A stretch of DNA of 64,000 bases from Musa acuminata AAA Group (taxonomy: Eukaryota > Streptophyta > Magnoliopsida > Zingiberales > Musaceae). Positions 21,815 to 44,615 of the stretch are shown here, one piece after another. Location of the stretch: contig NC_088354.1 in the NCBI RefSeq assembly GCF_036884655.1, forward strand, positions 17,062,001 to 17,126,000. The letters run 5' to 3'. The stretch's first letter is position 1, and the number at the start of each line of letters is the position of its first letter. The notes under the pieces were generated by a model. That model saw only the letters and a list, made by a program, of their open reading frames with translations, was not told the origin of the DNA and made no database searches. The translations under genes and the position numbers were made by a program.

Positions 21815-22279
21815 TAAGATAGACAGAGGAGCACGTGCGAGGGGGCGTCTGAGAGCAGGAGAACACGTACGTGTGCAAGCACCAAAGACTAGTATGCGAC
21901 GTCCACTGGTTCACGTACTACACGTTTCCGACGACTCGCGATCACACCATTCATTGCATGGATTCCTTCCATTTGAAACTTGAAAGCCTCACCGTATAGC
22001 CTGCTTCCTACGTCCCCAGTATAGCAATTTAATGGATGCTTTCTACCGTCTTTATTTTTTTTGTAGTTTAGGAAGTTTTTAATAAGGAGAATTACAATTA
22101 TATATATTTATTAATTATACTTGTCATTTACCTGATGCTAGATGATCATGTCATTTTATGTCGAGAGATCATGAGACTTTTCAGCCAAATGATGTCATTT
22201 CATCTTTGAGAGAGACTTTTTAGTCAATTAAGTTCCTATATTAAATCCTAGTAGCGTTTAAATCAGTTCCATTTGGATC

Positions 22280-22815
22280 CTTAAGGGTAAAATCGAATCG
22301 AGTTGATTTTTTATTTGATTCAATTAAAGTAAAATAGGTTTGAACCGAAACAAATTAATCTAGTCTAGTTCCATTAATCGGATTATAAGTTTAGATAATT
22401 TAAAATATCAATAAAATGGTTCGATTCAGAATTGATTCAATTCAACTGAATTGAATCAAAACTTTTGTCCAATTGGTATGATATAATAAAATTTATGAAA
22501 TTGGGATCGCATCATTTGTAAAATCATGACTTTGAAATTAGGTAATATGGCCTAATTTTAGTGTTTTTAGATTTTTAGGACCTTTAGATTGATTTGATTA
22601 ATCGACTTGAATCGATTAGGAACTTAAGGGATAATGAACTCAATATAGTATTTTATAAATTAGAATCGATTTGGTGACTAATCAAATCGAGAAAGAGTAG
22701 TTATGTATCAAAATTATTTATAATATTTAAAATTAAACTATTGGTGAACTAGTTCAAATTAGTTCTGCATCAGTTCGATTTGATTTTTTAATTGGATTTG
22801 AATACCCTAGTAATA
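22280..22815. repeat. Possible MITE-like or palindromic AT-rich element
   Basis: The left side has AGGGTAAAATCGAATCGAGTT and the right side, read on the other strand, begins TAGGGTATTCAAATCC, followed by AAATCGAACTG. Motifs of the form AATCGATT/GATTCAATT recur throughout. The inverted ends are weak and no target duplication is clear, so this is tentative. Confidence 0.3.
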
Positions 22816-24861
22816 TTTATTTTCTTATATTCTTTGGAATAAGTGCCAAGAAAGAAATTAAAAACATAATTTAGCAAGCTAAGTACTATCATAGTACAAT
22901 TTCTCCATCAAATTGCTTTTTCATTTGACAACAGGACACATACTTTATCAAAGCTAGACATGGTTTACTGTTCTACACCAACTTGTAACAAGGACACATA
23001 CTTTCTCAAAGCTAGTTAAAGCATATGTGGTACAGCAAATCCAAATATCTTGCAATGTAGTTCATCTTTTATTGATGTTTTTAACTACCAAGATAGTTTG
23101 TACTTCTTCCCATGTGGAATTATGATTGGAATATGACTTGTGATTAGAAAAAAAGTAGACATCAAAGCCAATATCTAAATCACTAATGATAGAGGTTTAT
23201 TAACTGCTATAATAGTTGCATAGTGATTAAATTATTCTACACCACCCAATATCTTATCTTCTCTGTGGGCATCCACACTACTTTGTCAAAACAAATAAGT
23301 AATACAGGATCACATGCTAAAATTTGCACCTAATTTGAGTATGTAGTTTGAGCCAAATCATTGGCGTAGTTGAATATTAGCTTTCATTATCGTATGCATC
23401 TTAAATAGCAGTCTTGATTGTTTCAATTTGATTGTAAGTTAATCACTTGGTATGACCATTTTGGTGGTAAGACTTTATTATACGTCTAATAATGATCACG
23501 GTCATTAATTTATTAAATGACAGATGACGTGAAATGATCCATGTTTGATGACATATATCACTTCTATGAGAATTATAGTGGAACGATTTATGTCACAATG
23601 AGAGAGAGAATATTTCATGCTGAGGTTGTAGCTATCTTATGAACTCTTTGGTAGATAAAGCTGTTTGAGACCAATAATTCTCTCAAATGTCTCGAATCTT
23701 GAAGATAATTAGTGCCAATCCTTATCGATGTCTTCACTAGCTTATGATGTTATCGCCCATGAAATAATATCAAACAATTAAGGGGAAGGCAGTTCGAGCT
23801 ATATATCTCTATGAGAACATAGAAGTAGACTTGACATTGTATTTTTTCACATATATTCATATATTATTTGGTCATCGTATTCTTTTGAGCTACTTGGGAG
23901 TTCGATATATTAAATTGGAGTGATTCTACTGCTCTATTTTCAATATAATCTAATAAAAACACTATCCTCTTGCTCCATCATCATGTCACCATAATCAAAG
24001 CTTTGAGAAATGCATTCTTTTATCTACTTTTATATGTACAATAAAAAAAATCTAAATTATATGAATATTTCAGATTTAAACACAATTATTGACTATGATT
24101 AATTTTATGGTTAAATAAATTTGTAGAGTATTATATTCACTATTTAAGTCCTCGAATCATTTAAGTATTTTAATTGACTCGAATTGAAAAGGTAATTTTC
24201 AAGTCAGTCTGAGTTGTTGATTTAGATGTTTGTAAAAGAGATGAGTAGAAGTATTCTTAAAGATAATTTATTTCACTACATCAGAATACAGAAACCTATG
24301 AGGACGATTTTTTTTAATTTATATTAGACTATAAAAGCTAATTTATTATTGTTCTATTAGTTCTATACAATCTTTTATTTAATATTTTTACTATATTTTG
24401 AAAATTGAAATTATTGTTTTATTGACTTTATTATAATAAATTAAATTTAAAGAAGCATATACATTAGTATATAGAAAAATTATATAAGAGTGGCAGATTA
24501 TACATCTTTAGAGACACCCATATAGACAGACTCATAGCATGTTACGCAATAACATCAAATCATATCATATCATGTCCTATCTATCATTTGCAAATCATGT
24601 ACGTCATCTTACTCTCATACGATGCTTATAAGATTCCATGTGACTCCATTCTATCGCTTCATGTTATGTATAATCATATATGTCATGCTTATTTCTTATC
24701 GTAAACATTACATCTTCTCTCATTAAATCAAGAATTTACCATCTTAAGGTCATATCTCCCATGATTTTAAGACCTCTATATATCCACAAACAAGACCCAA
24801 ATGTTTTTATTTCTATTTACCTAAACCTACTACTGAATCCGTATGTAGTGCTTGATTGCCT

Positions 24862-24890
24862 ATAAAATAAAATAAAATAAAATAAAATAA
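24862..24890. repeat. (AAAAT)n microsatellite
   Basis: Five to six tandem copies of a pentanucleotide AAAAT/AATAA unit. Confidence 0.85.
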
Positions 24891-26039
24891 TCCACTAAGA
24901 ATTCATCTTGAAAAAGGTCAAACATGAGTTCATAATGCATATATTTGCACATAATCAAGCAAATCTAAATCGTAGCAAGTTAACAAGACATACATGACCA
25001 ATTGATGCATTGTTGACTAGGGTTCGAGGTGGAGAAAAGACTAAATCAAATTGAAGGATCTAATTTGTTCTGATAGTTCCTACAAGTAGGTTAAACAAAT
25101 AATAGAAGTAATATATTGGTATAGATGAATATTATCAATCAAATTAGAATGTCGAGCATGATATTGATCCAGTTATGAATCAAATTTTAAGCTATTGCTG
25201 ATGACAAACATAGTTTGTATGATAGTAGAGTTGTCAAGATATGCATTAACAAGACCAAAGTAGAGAGTTATCTTCAAAATACAATGAACATGATCATGTG
25301 GTGAAGAATACCTCAAAGAATAATTGAATGTACTACCCACAATCTGTAACCTCTCCACTTCATTGCGCTTTTGTCCATCCATCCATCCTCTTGTTGTGTA
25401 TAACATTTAAAGACGGGAAGATGAGTCAGTGTGCAGAGTCTGCAGCTTTTCTTCCTGCATCAGGTGGGGCATTGCTTTTACTTGGCTGTTCATCTGGCCA
25501 ACTCCTGGACCAGCAGTCGTGACCACTGCAGTAGGCAAGCGTACTGCTGCTCACATAACTTGGTAAGAATGGAGCAAGTTGTACCTTAAACTGGCTATGC
25601 CTGGGACCTGCCAGTAACTTTCCTCTAACTCAACCTCTGCATACAATTATGGTGGACAGATATTTCTAGGCCATTTGGGGAGTTGCAGAATAGAAGGATG
25701 CTGCGAAATCTTTTTACATAGTGAAGTAATATATTTCTTCTATGAATTTTTAAAAATAATTTGATAAAAGTTTGCATAAGGTGCTTTAGATGTGTTTAGA
25801 GAAGATCTACAAATGAGAGAAAAAAAAAGGAATGAACACTAGGTACGTAATATAAATTAAATATATTAAGAAAGATAAAAAAAAGTACATTGTTAAAAGT
25901 AATAAAAGTTGATATTGATTAGACCTCAAATTAACTAGTGACGTTGCTGACGACAAAGTTAATGATGAAAAAATATTATTATTATTATTATTAATAGAAA
26001 AATAATGATGCAACCAACACACTAGTATATGGTTGACAT

Positions 26040-26250
26040 CCTAAAATTATATGATCGACACTTTAGTATCATCTCATCAATATTTTGACATCTCAATACT
26101 TATGATCAAAATAATAATATTATTTTAATATTTGATCAATATTCGACATCACATACCAACAAAATAATATTACTATTATTAGTGATACTCAAGTTGTTAT
26201 ATAATCGACACTTTGGTATCATCTTATCAATATTTTGACATCGCAAGTCC
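26040..26250. repeat. Diverged direct repeat, about 50 bp, two copies
   Basis: ATCGACACTTTAGTATCATC then ATCAATATTTTGACATC occurs near 26053 and again, with a few changes, near 26208. An AT-rich spacer with ATT-type runs separates them. Confidence 0.6.
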
Positions 26251-27088
26251 AAGAACCTGATACTATCTTCTTTAACATCATGATATTATGTGATTGATAT
26301 GGTATCACCCATTGGACGCTAGCATTTATGACTATTATAAATCTTTTAGATTCAATATGACATTATGATCGAAAAAAAATATAATCATCATTGATATTGA
26401 TATACATCTTTGAGGAAATGATTATGAAACCAAACTATAAAAAGGCATCATAAGTGTGTTATCTATCATTCTAAAATTCTTAGGTTTTAGTATATTCGGT
26501 TTTAAAGAACGTGATTTTTTGTCGGTACATCGTAATCGAAACTAACTTAAACATCGAAGGACTTTTGTCAAGTATAACCTCGATATAACTTATAAGATTT
26601 GACATCTTAAGATAAAGGAGATTTGATATTTTATCGATACCAGAGATAAATACTGAATATAATCTTAATTTATTTCGAATCATATTTCTAGACCAACAAA
26701 CTATTCTAACCAATATCTATCATATATCCTTTCAGAAGGATTTAATTTCCATGATGTTATATCAATTATACAACAATTCATATGATGTTTCAACAAACAC
26801 ATTTAGAAGTTTAATTTGTGATAGAAAAAATTATGGAACAATAAGCTAATTGGTTTTTGAATGTGTTTGTGTTGAATGGATAATGTCAAGTTTTAGTATC
26901 TAATTAGACTTAAAATTCATATAATAAACCGGGCCGGGCCAGACAGGACAGGGCTGGGCGTATTGTTGTTAGGCCTAAAAGCCCGGCTCAGGGCATGACC
27001 TCTTTGATTCCCCCACTCTACTATTGTTAATAGTATCAACGTCAAGCAAAAGCAGCAGTCCGTCTCCAGTTGCCTCTCTCGCGGAGGG

Positions 27089-27096
27089 TATATAAA
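27089..27096 (+). promoter_or_regulatory. TATA box of NTF2
   Basis: TATATAAA lies 61 bp upstream of the NTF2 start codon, on the correct strand. The short distance implies a 5' leader of about 30 bases. Confidence 0.75.
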
Positions 27097-27156
27097 GACG
27101 AGAAAGGGTGAGAAAGGGAAAAACAGAGAGGGATCTTTGTGACGGCCGCGGCGGCG

Positions 27157-37052
<9,896 letters not shown>

Positions 37053-38639
37053 AAAATCTTTTAAACTATATCTGGAAGGCACTAGGTGGGTGTAACATAC
37101 TGTTGCTGTTGTGATGGGTCATGGTTTGGGAGAGGGATTGTTTTCCTCTATTTGCTTGTTTTATTTTCCTTCTGGTTGGGTGGTGGATGGTTGAAAATGT
37201 TTTTGAAGCTTTTACAGATGCAGATGGGTGAATCTGTATTTTCTCTATGTATCTGATTGTCCCTCTGTTTGACAAGACAGATTGCATTGCATTTATATGC
37301 AAAGATTGGTCCTGAATGTGCTGTTCTTGGTGGCACTTGATCCAGTGTTTTGGTTGCCATTGATGTGTTTATTGAACTGTCAGCACAATATTGTTTTTCT
37401 TCTTTCTTGATGCTGGTTCCCAACCTTCTGCTTGAATTTCTACCGGTGACAGTTGTTTGATGAGACAATTGATCGGTAAGAATATAGTTCAAAGTTTTAT
37501 GAAATCATCTTGCTGATTGTGGTACACCTTGAGACAGATGACATCTAGAAACATTTCTTGGATTAGATTATCACTGGTTATCTGCATGTGCAGTGGAGAG
37601 GTATCAAAGAATCTGTCTGCAACTTGTATGCCAAAGGTTGCAAGAACGTCTGTCGGAGGACATTAATCACAGCATGGTCAATTGCCTGTGCTAAAGATGC
37701 GTTTGATGATTACTTGTCAGGATCATTTTGGCATGACACGAGGCTCATCTCATCATGGATATATTATCATATATGCTTGATGTCTATATTTTGCTGTTAT
37801 ACTGTGGTTTTATTTGGAAGGACTTTGTATATACTCATCAACCCAATTTGGAGAAGTTGGTGCTGAGGGAAACTACTACTGATTGCAGTATAATGGTGCA
37901 GTGGCATTCCCCATTTGTCAGGTGTGTTTAAGCTCGACACATGCTCTGCAGTTAAAAGGGATGCAATGGATTTATAGCGAGGTTGACTCCGTGAACGCCA
38001 ACCACATTATGACTAATGTTTCTAGTGACTGGTCACATTAAGTCAACCACTGAGTGTTGCACTCGTTAGAAAGAGGATACAATAAGATGGATTAGGCTGT
38101 CATAATAATGCAGATGAATCAGTTTCTTCACAAGAATTAGGGAGATCGCGTTATGATAAAACAATGTTCTTTCTAAAACTAGAATTACAAACCAGACTTA
38201 AGCTGCTTATGGAAGTGGAGAAAATATGTTAACAAAATAATTCAGCAGCAGGTCGAGAAATGCGATCAACATAAACAAGAAAACAGAAATGCTCAGGAAA
38301 AAATCTGAAATATTGCTTCAATTTTCTTCCCTGAAAACGAATCATCTTCTACTGCCGAACTGCCAGCATATGAACACAAGAAGAGTAATAATCGACTGGC
38401 AATAAACACTAGATTTAACTTATGTTCACTTCATCTGACTTATTTTTCATAGGACACTGATCACAAGTTTCGGCACAAGACCAACAAAGCAATCAAATCT
38501 CTAATTCAATCAAAAGAATATTAGGTTATGTGATCTAATTTAATTAGATAAAATATATTATAAATTTTATTGGATTCTAATTATGATTATCAATCAATAA
38601 AAAAAATTAATTATGACATAATTTCTTAGAAGATAAGTG
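37053..38639. other. NTF2 3' flank and spacer
   Basis: The first few hundred bases probably include the NTF2 3' UTR. An open stretch at 37588-37866 has no recognisable homology and an unusual composition, so I do not call it a gene. Confidence 0.5.
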
Positions 38640-39917
38640 GTGATAGGGGAAATGCTGACATCAATTTTGACCCGACGGTTGGCCTGCTAGCTTACTGCTA
38701 CTTGGACACTAACATGGGCAGAGAAACCTCTGCATCCTCTTTCCTAACAACAGACAATAGGATAGCAACACTCTACCATACCAAATCATGATTTCGAGGT
38801 ATAGGTCGATCGTTGGGAGTAGTAACCCCCTGGCAGTAAGGCTTATTTGCTCTTGTCTCGATCGATTTAACATAATCGACCGCCCTCCGCTTGTTCTAGG
38901 TGACTGCAGGTGCTGACGAGTGATGTCCCCAAAATTGTGCTTCGCTAATCACGTGTCACAAGGGACCATACCGGCTAGTCGACTGGGTAAATGAGCCCTA
39001 GGAGAGCGTATGGGCCTATCCCCATCAGATGTCAGTCTCCCTCCGTTGGTTACCTAGGTATAAAAGCTAGTTCCCAAAGTCAAATGAAGATGAGGACTAG
39101 ACCTCTATTGTCGGAAACTCCCACATATATTAATTTTACTATTGGAGAGACCGGGTCGGAAACTCCTCCCACATTTGTGCATGATTCCTAATGGAATAAA
39201 GGTATATCTCGGCTCATCTCCAAAACTCCAAGGAGTTCAGGACTACCTCATCCCAACTAGGGATCCACCTTGGTAGTAATAGTGCTTTCAGGCAAGGGGG
39301 ATAGTTACCCTCCTTTCTACAAGTAGACGCCTCCACTTCGGCCTAAACCCTCGAGCACTACTGACGTATGTTCAATGACCCTAAACTCTCCCCTTTGGGG
39401 TCAAATGCAAAACACCTGTTCGTTCCTGTTGAGGCCTTCCTAAGCCTTACATATCATGTGTAGACCTTGGTTGGGATGATGCAAGCCATCACCCCCTCCT
39501 ACCCTAGTTAGCTCAACAAGTAGCCCCACCCCTAACATTGCGGTCAGCAATTCAGCCCTCGCTCGCTCCCGTACCTCTCGAGGCCTCCCAACACACCCAC
39601 TACCAATTTTGTCATATTGCCCCTAACCGATTGAAACATCACTCAGAGCGCCACTGTTCCCCACAGTGGAATTCAATGCGCCTTTGTGCCATGGGTCAAC
39701 CCTACTCAAGTCAGAAACCCAATCTACCAACTCAATAGACGATTCACTTAAGGCTCAACTATGACAGGTGAACTAGTGCTTGGACGAGATATAATGAGAG
39801 TTCTAGTACTTAAAGGGGGAAGTCGATAATCTCACCTCGTGTAGCTCCCCATTCGTCTAAAGTATTCAGGAGGAACCCTTCTAGCCAACTTTTGCCTCCT
39901 CACATTAGAGGCTTTCG
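38640..39917 (+). mobile_element. 5' region of a Ty3/gypsy remnant
   Basis: This is more GC-rich than the flanking DNA, has no intact frame, and precedes gypsy gag on the same strand. I infer a 5' LTR/leader and degraded gag N-terminus. The LTR limits cannot be set because no second copy is present. From 39187 on it belongs to the tandem duplication. Confidence 0.6.
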
Positions 39918-40077
39918 ATAGTAGCTCCGATCCAGAGGAGCACATCATGGCCTTTCAATCTCAGATGTCATTATATGGTACCTCGGATGCTCTCATGTGC
40001 CATGCATTCCTGACTACACCAAGAGGCTCGACCCCGGAATGGTACAACTGCCTGAAGCCCTTCTTGGTGTCCTCCTT
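39918..40077 (+). pseudogene. Gypsy gag fragment before the solo LTR (copy 1)
   Basis: Plus-strand reading EEHIMAFQSQMSLYGTSDAL, then MCHAFLTTPRG and PEWYNCLKP, matches the start of the Ty3/gypsy retrotrans_gag domain (Tat-like wording, inferred). It is interrupted by the LTR inserted at 40078; the sense continues at 41717. The same fragment is at 42822-42981 in copy 2. Confidence 0.85.
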
Positions 40078-41711
40078 TATTGAATATCAGATTTTGATGA
40101 TGAAACCAATTGATAGTGTTTATCCGATCTGTGTTTTGAGTGACGCAGGAAGCTTGAATCAGGGAGAGACAATTAAAAGCAAGAAGAATCATGTTGGGCT
40201 GGAGTTAACCATGTCAAAAGATTGGATGTCAAGCCGAAGGATTGGTCGACGTATCGTCAGAAGACTTCGGGCCATGAGTTCGGGCATCGGGCCAAGAAGA
40301 GTAGAAATTGTGCCAAGGAAATCAGAGTTGTGGAGGTCAACTGGCCGATTGGGTAATAGGCTGCAAGAGAGGATGATGCGCCGAAGAATCGGACGAAGCG
40401 TCGATGAACCAATGACATGTTGGACAACATGATTCAAGCTTTGTAATAATTATCTAGATCGAAATAGGTTTTATTTGTGCAGGATTAACTATGATAGTAA
40501 TCAAGGCATAAAGCAAAATGAAGTTCCGGAGTCAAGAACGAGACTTCAATGGGAGTTCGAGAGTTTATCGGAAGTCCGGACATTCGTCGAAAGTTCTGCC
40601 AGAATTGACCGAGAAGTCTAGGAGCTTGCCAAAGAAGCTTGTCGGAACTTGCCAAGAAGATCGTCGTGAAGTCCAGGAGCTTGCCGGGAGTCCACTGGAA
40701 CATTACCGAGAGATCATTGGAAGTTCGTCGGAAGCTCGCTGGAAGAAACTTAGACTAACTAGATCGAATTTGCTTAGTGTATGCTTTAAATTTCGTAGTT
40801 AGCACATAATTGGGATTGGAATGGCCAACCCAATTAAGGGCTAGTTGGGCTCATATATGGATTGTGTTTGGCTAAGTGAAATGCCCAAATAGTGACCCAA
40901 TATGTGGCACCATCGTGGCACAATCTTCAAGACTATGTTAGGCGGTGGTACCGCTAGATTGGGCAGTGGTACTGCTAGATTGGAAAGTGGTGCCACCTAG
41001 TGTCACTATAAGTGATGGTACCACTAGTCTGGGCGGTGGTACTACCTAGACACAATCTTCTAGGCGATGATACCGCTAGACTAGGTGGTGGTACCGCCCA
41101 GTATCAGTGCTGCAAGCAATGGTACCGCCCAACATAAGCGGTAGTATTGCCAAGACCCGGGAAACCCGAAATGAGATCTTTTTAGGCTCCAAGTTTGAAT
41201 CCACTTGAGGTCTATAAATACCACTCTCATCCTTGGTTAACATATATAAGAATAAAGTAAAAAAAAGTAGAAAAACTCTATTGTAATCTTATGAGAACTC
41301 CTCTAAAAGCTCTAAGTGTTAGTATAGCTTTAGAGAGCAGTGAAGGGGGTGTAAAGGTTATCTCCTAAACCTGTGAAAAGGAGAAGAGGGTTGTAAAAGG
41401 ATAGTTGATTTTTGCCCGTTGAAAGAAGATCGTTAGTGGATGCTAGTGGCCTTGACGGAAGGGGAATCGGTAGAGTGGATGTAGGTCACGATGACCGAAC
41501 CACTATAAATCAGTTTGCATCTTTGTTCTGCATTTAATTCTCATATTGCAAACTGATTTACTTACTTTATTGGTTCATGATATTCTTGCAAACATTTGAA
41601 AGTTAAGCATCTTTCTGAGATCGATTTTAATCGTACGAAGGCTTTCAAAATCAATGTTTTTACCGCTGCACTAATTTAATCTCCCATCTTAGTGCCGACT
41701 CGTTCCTAACA
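40078..41711 (+). repeat. Solo LTR in gypsy gag, copy 1
   Basis: It starts TATTGAATATCAGATTTTG (the terminal TG mutated to TA) and ends CGTTCCTAACA, 1634 bp. TCCTT at 40073-40077 and 41712-41716 is a perfect target duplication. It has the family modules: GTTCGTCGGAAG repeats, GGTACC palindromes (40938-41160) and a CTATAAATA box (41212). Confidence 0.93.
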
Positions 41712-42082
41712 TCCTTCACCCAGCTCACAAAGGAATTCAAGCTCCATTTCCTCACCAATGTGTGCACCAAGCCCTCTACAACCATGCTACATGTGTTGAA
41801 GCAGGATGAACCCCTCTCCCGTTTCATCACTTGTTTTTTCAATGAGATCTAACAGGTTCAAGACACCCACCCATTACCGGTAATTCAAGCCTTCATGATG
41901 GGCTTGTAGCACTAGAAGTTCTTCTAGTCACTAGTTGAGAGGCCGCTCATAACTATCCCCAAAATGCTCCAAAAGGCCAACCAGTACATGGCCATAGAGG
42001 CCATGATCTAAGGTTGACACGAGGAGCCCCACAAGAGGCCATGCCAAGAGCTACCTCGAATGTCGACCTCGGGTTCCCCAAG
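41712..42082 (+). pseudogene. Gypsy gag fragment after the solo LTR (copy 1)
   Basis: The reading TQLTKEFKLHFLTNV, then LKQDEPLSRFI, then IQAFMMGL and LVERPLITIPKMLQKANQY is the rest of the retrotrans_gag domain, with stops. Duplicated at 44616-44986. Confidence 0.85.
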
Positions 42083-42821
42083 GTCGGCTACCTAATGGAA
42101 TAAAGGTATATCTCGGCTCATCTCCAAAACTCCAAGGAGTTCAGGACTACCTCATCCCAACTAGGGATCCACCTTGGTAGTAATAGTGCTTTCAGGCAAG
42201 GGGGATAGTTACCCTCCTTTCTACAAGTAGACGCCTCCACTTCGGCCTAAACCCTCGAGCACTACTGACGTATGTTCAATGACCCTAAACTCTCCCCTTT
42301 GGGGTCAAATGCAAAACACCTGTTCGTTCCTGTTGAGGCCTTCCTAAGCCTTACATATCATGTGTAGACCTTGGTTGGGATGATGCAAGCCATCACCCCC
42401 TCCTACCCTAGTTGGCTCAACAAGTAGCCCCACCCCTAACATTGCGGTCAGCAATTCAGCCCTCGCTCGCTCCCGTACCTCTCGAGGCCTCCCAACACAC
42501 CCACTACCAATTTTGTCATATTGCCCCTAACCGATTGAAACATCACTCAGAGCGCCACTGTTCCCCACAGTGGAATTCAATGCGCCTTTGTGCCATGGGT
42601 CAACCCTACTCAAGTCAGAAACCCAATCTACCAACTCAATAGACGATTCACTTAAGGCTCAACTATGACAGGTGAACTAGTGCTTGGACGAGATATAATG
42701 AGAGTTCTAGTACTTAAAGGGGGAAGTCGATAATCTCACCTCGTGTAGCTCCCCATTCGTCTAAAGTATTCAGGAGGAACCCTTCTAGCCAACTTTTGCC
42801 TCCTCACATTAGAGGCTTTCG

Positions 42822-42981
42822 ATAGTAGCTCCGATCCAGAGGAGCACATCATGGCCTTTCAATCTCAGATGTCATTATATGGTACCTCGGATGCTCTCAT
42901 GTGCCATGCATTCCTGACTACACCAAGAGGCTCGACCCCGGAATGGTACAACTGCCTGAAGCCCTTCTTGGTGTCCTCCTT
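42822..42981 (+). pseudogene. Gypsy gag fragment before the solo LTR (copy 2)
   Basis: The duplicate of 39918-40077, identical as far as I can see. Confidence 0.85.
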
Positions 42982-44615
42982 TATTGAATATCAGATTTTG
43001 ATGATGAAACCAATTGATAGTGTTTATCCGATCTGTGTTTTGAGTGACGCAGGAAGCTTGAATCAGGGAGAGACAATTAAAAGCAAGAAGAATCATGTTG
43101 GGCTGGAGTTAACCATGTCAAAAGATTGGATGTCAAGCCGAAGGATTGGTCGACGTATCGTCAGAAGACTTCGGGCCATGAGTTCGGGCATCGGGCCAAG
43201 AAGAGTAGAAATTGTGCCAAGGAAATCAGAGTTGTGGAGGTCAACTGGCCGATTGGGTAATAGGCTGCAAGAGAGGATGATGCGCCGAAGAATCGGACGA
43301 AGCGTCGATGAACCAATGACATGTTGGACAACATGATTCAAGCTTTGTAATAATTATCTAGATCGAAATAGGTTTTATTTGTGCAGGATTAACTATGATA
43401 GTAATCAAGGCATAAAGCAAAATGAAGTTCCGGAGTCAAGAACGAGACTTCAATGGGAGTTCGAGAGTTTATCGGAAGTCCGGACATTCGTCGAAAGTTC
43501 TGCCAGAATTGACCGAGAAGTCTAGGAGCTTGCCAAAGAAGCTTGTCGGAACTTGCCAAGAAGATCGTCGTGAAGTCCAGGAGCTTGCCGGGAGTCCACT
43601 GGAACATTACCGAGAGATCATTGGAAGTTCGTCGGAAGCTCGCTGGAAGAAACTTAGACTAACTAGATCGAATTTGCTTAGTGTATGCTTTAAATTTCGT
43701 AGTTAGCACATAATTGGGATTGGAATGGCCAACCCAATTAAGGGCTAGTTGGGCTCATATATGGATTGTGTTTGGCTAAGTGAAATGCCCAAATAGTGAC
43801 CCAATATGTGGCACCATCGTGGCACAATCTTCAAGACTATGTTAGGCGGTGGTACCGCTAGATTGGGCAGTGGTACTGCTAGATTGGAAAGTGGTGCCAC
43901 CTAGTGTCACTATAAGTGATGGTACCACTAGTCTGGGCGGTGGTACTACCTAGACACAATCTTCTAGGCGATGATACCGCTAGACTAGGTGGTGGTACCG
44001 CCCAGTATCAGTGCTGCAAGCAATGGTACCGCCCAACATAAGCGGTAGTATTGCCAAGACCCGGGAAACCCGAGATGAGATCTTTTTAGGCTCCAAGTTT
44101 GAATCCACTTGAGGTCTATAAATACCACTCTCATCCTTGGTTAACATATATAAGAATAAAGTAAAAAAAAGTAGAAAAACTCTATTGTAATCTTATGAGA
44201 ACTCCTCTAAAAGCTCTAAGTGTTAGTATAGCTTTAGAGAGCAGTGAATGGGGTGTAAAGGTTATCTCCTAAACCTGTGAAAAGGAGAAGAGGGTTGTAA
44301 AAGGATAGTTGATTTTTGCCCGTTGAAAGAAGATCGTTAGTGGATGCTAGTGGCCTTGACGGAAGGGGAATCGGTAGAGTGGATGTAGGTCACGATGACC
44401 GAACCACTATAAATCAGTTTGCATCTTTGTTCTGCATTTAATTCTCATATTGCAAACTGATTTACTTACTTTATTGGTTCATGATATTCTTGCAAACATT
44501 TGAAAGTTAAGCATCTTTCTGAGATCGATTTTAATCGTACGAAGGCTTTCAAAATCAATGTTTTTACTGCTGCACTAATTTAATCTCCTATCTTAGTGCC
44601 GACTCGTTCCTAACA
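42982..44615 (+). repeat. Solo LTR in gypsy gag, copy 2
   Basis: The duplicate of 40078-41711 with the same TA-mutated terminus and the same TCCTT flanks (42977-42981, 44616-44620). This shows the LTR was already solo before the segment duplicated. Confidence 0.93.

Larger units (their letters stand above)
21815..27088. other. Gene-poor AT-rich spacer
   Basis: I found no exon-like frames with recognisable homology on either strand. It contains a possible AT-rich palindromic element (22280-22815), a short direct repeat (AGGACACATACTTT at about 22933 and 22989), an AAAAT run, an ATT run near 25975 and a diverged direct repeat at 26050 and 26206. The piece 25420-25640 is less AT-rich but I could not assign it. 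Confidence 0.5.
39187..42082 (+). repeat. Tandem segmental duplication, copy 1 (2896 bp)
   Basis: From CCTAATGGAATAAAGG to GACCTCGGGTTCCCCAAG this segment recurs at 42091-44986 with a constant offset of 2904 and no net indel. I noticed only six base differences in about 2.9 kb. An 8-bp filler, GTCGGCTA (42083-42090), joins the copies. The unit contains part of a gypsy gag and a solo LTR with its target duplication. Confidence 0.96.

Noticed and set aside
37588..37866. 92-codon open frame after NTF2
   Set aside because: No recognisable motif, no splice context and no supporting signal; it lies in the NTF2 3' flank.
39947..40432. 161-codon open frame (and its duplicate at 42851)
   Set aside because: It is a chance fusion of a gypsy gag fragment with the first 350 bp of the inserted solo LTR, not a gene.
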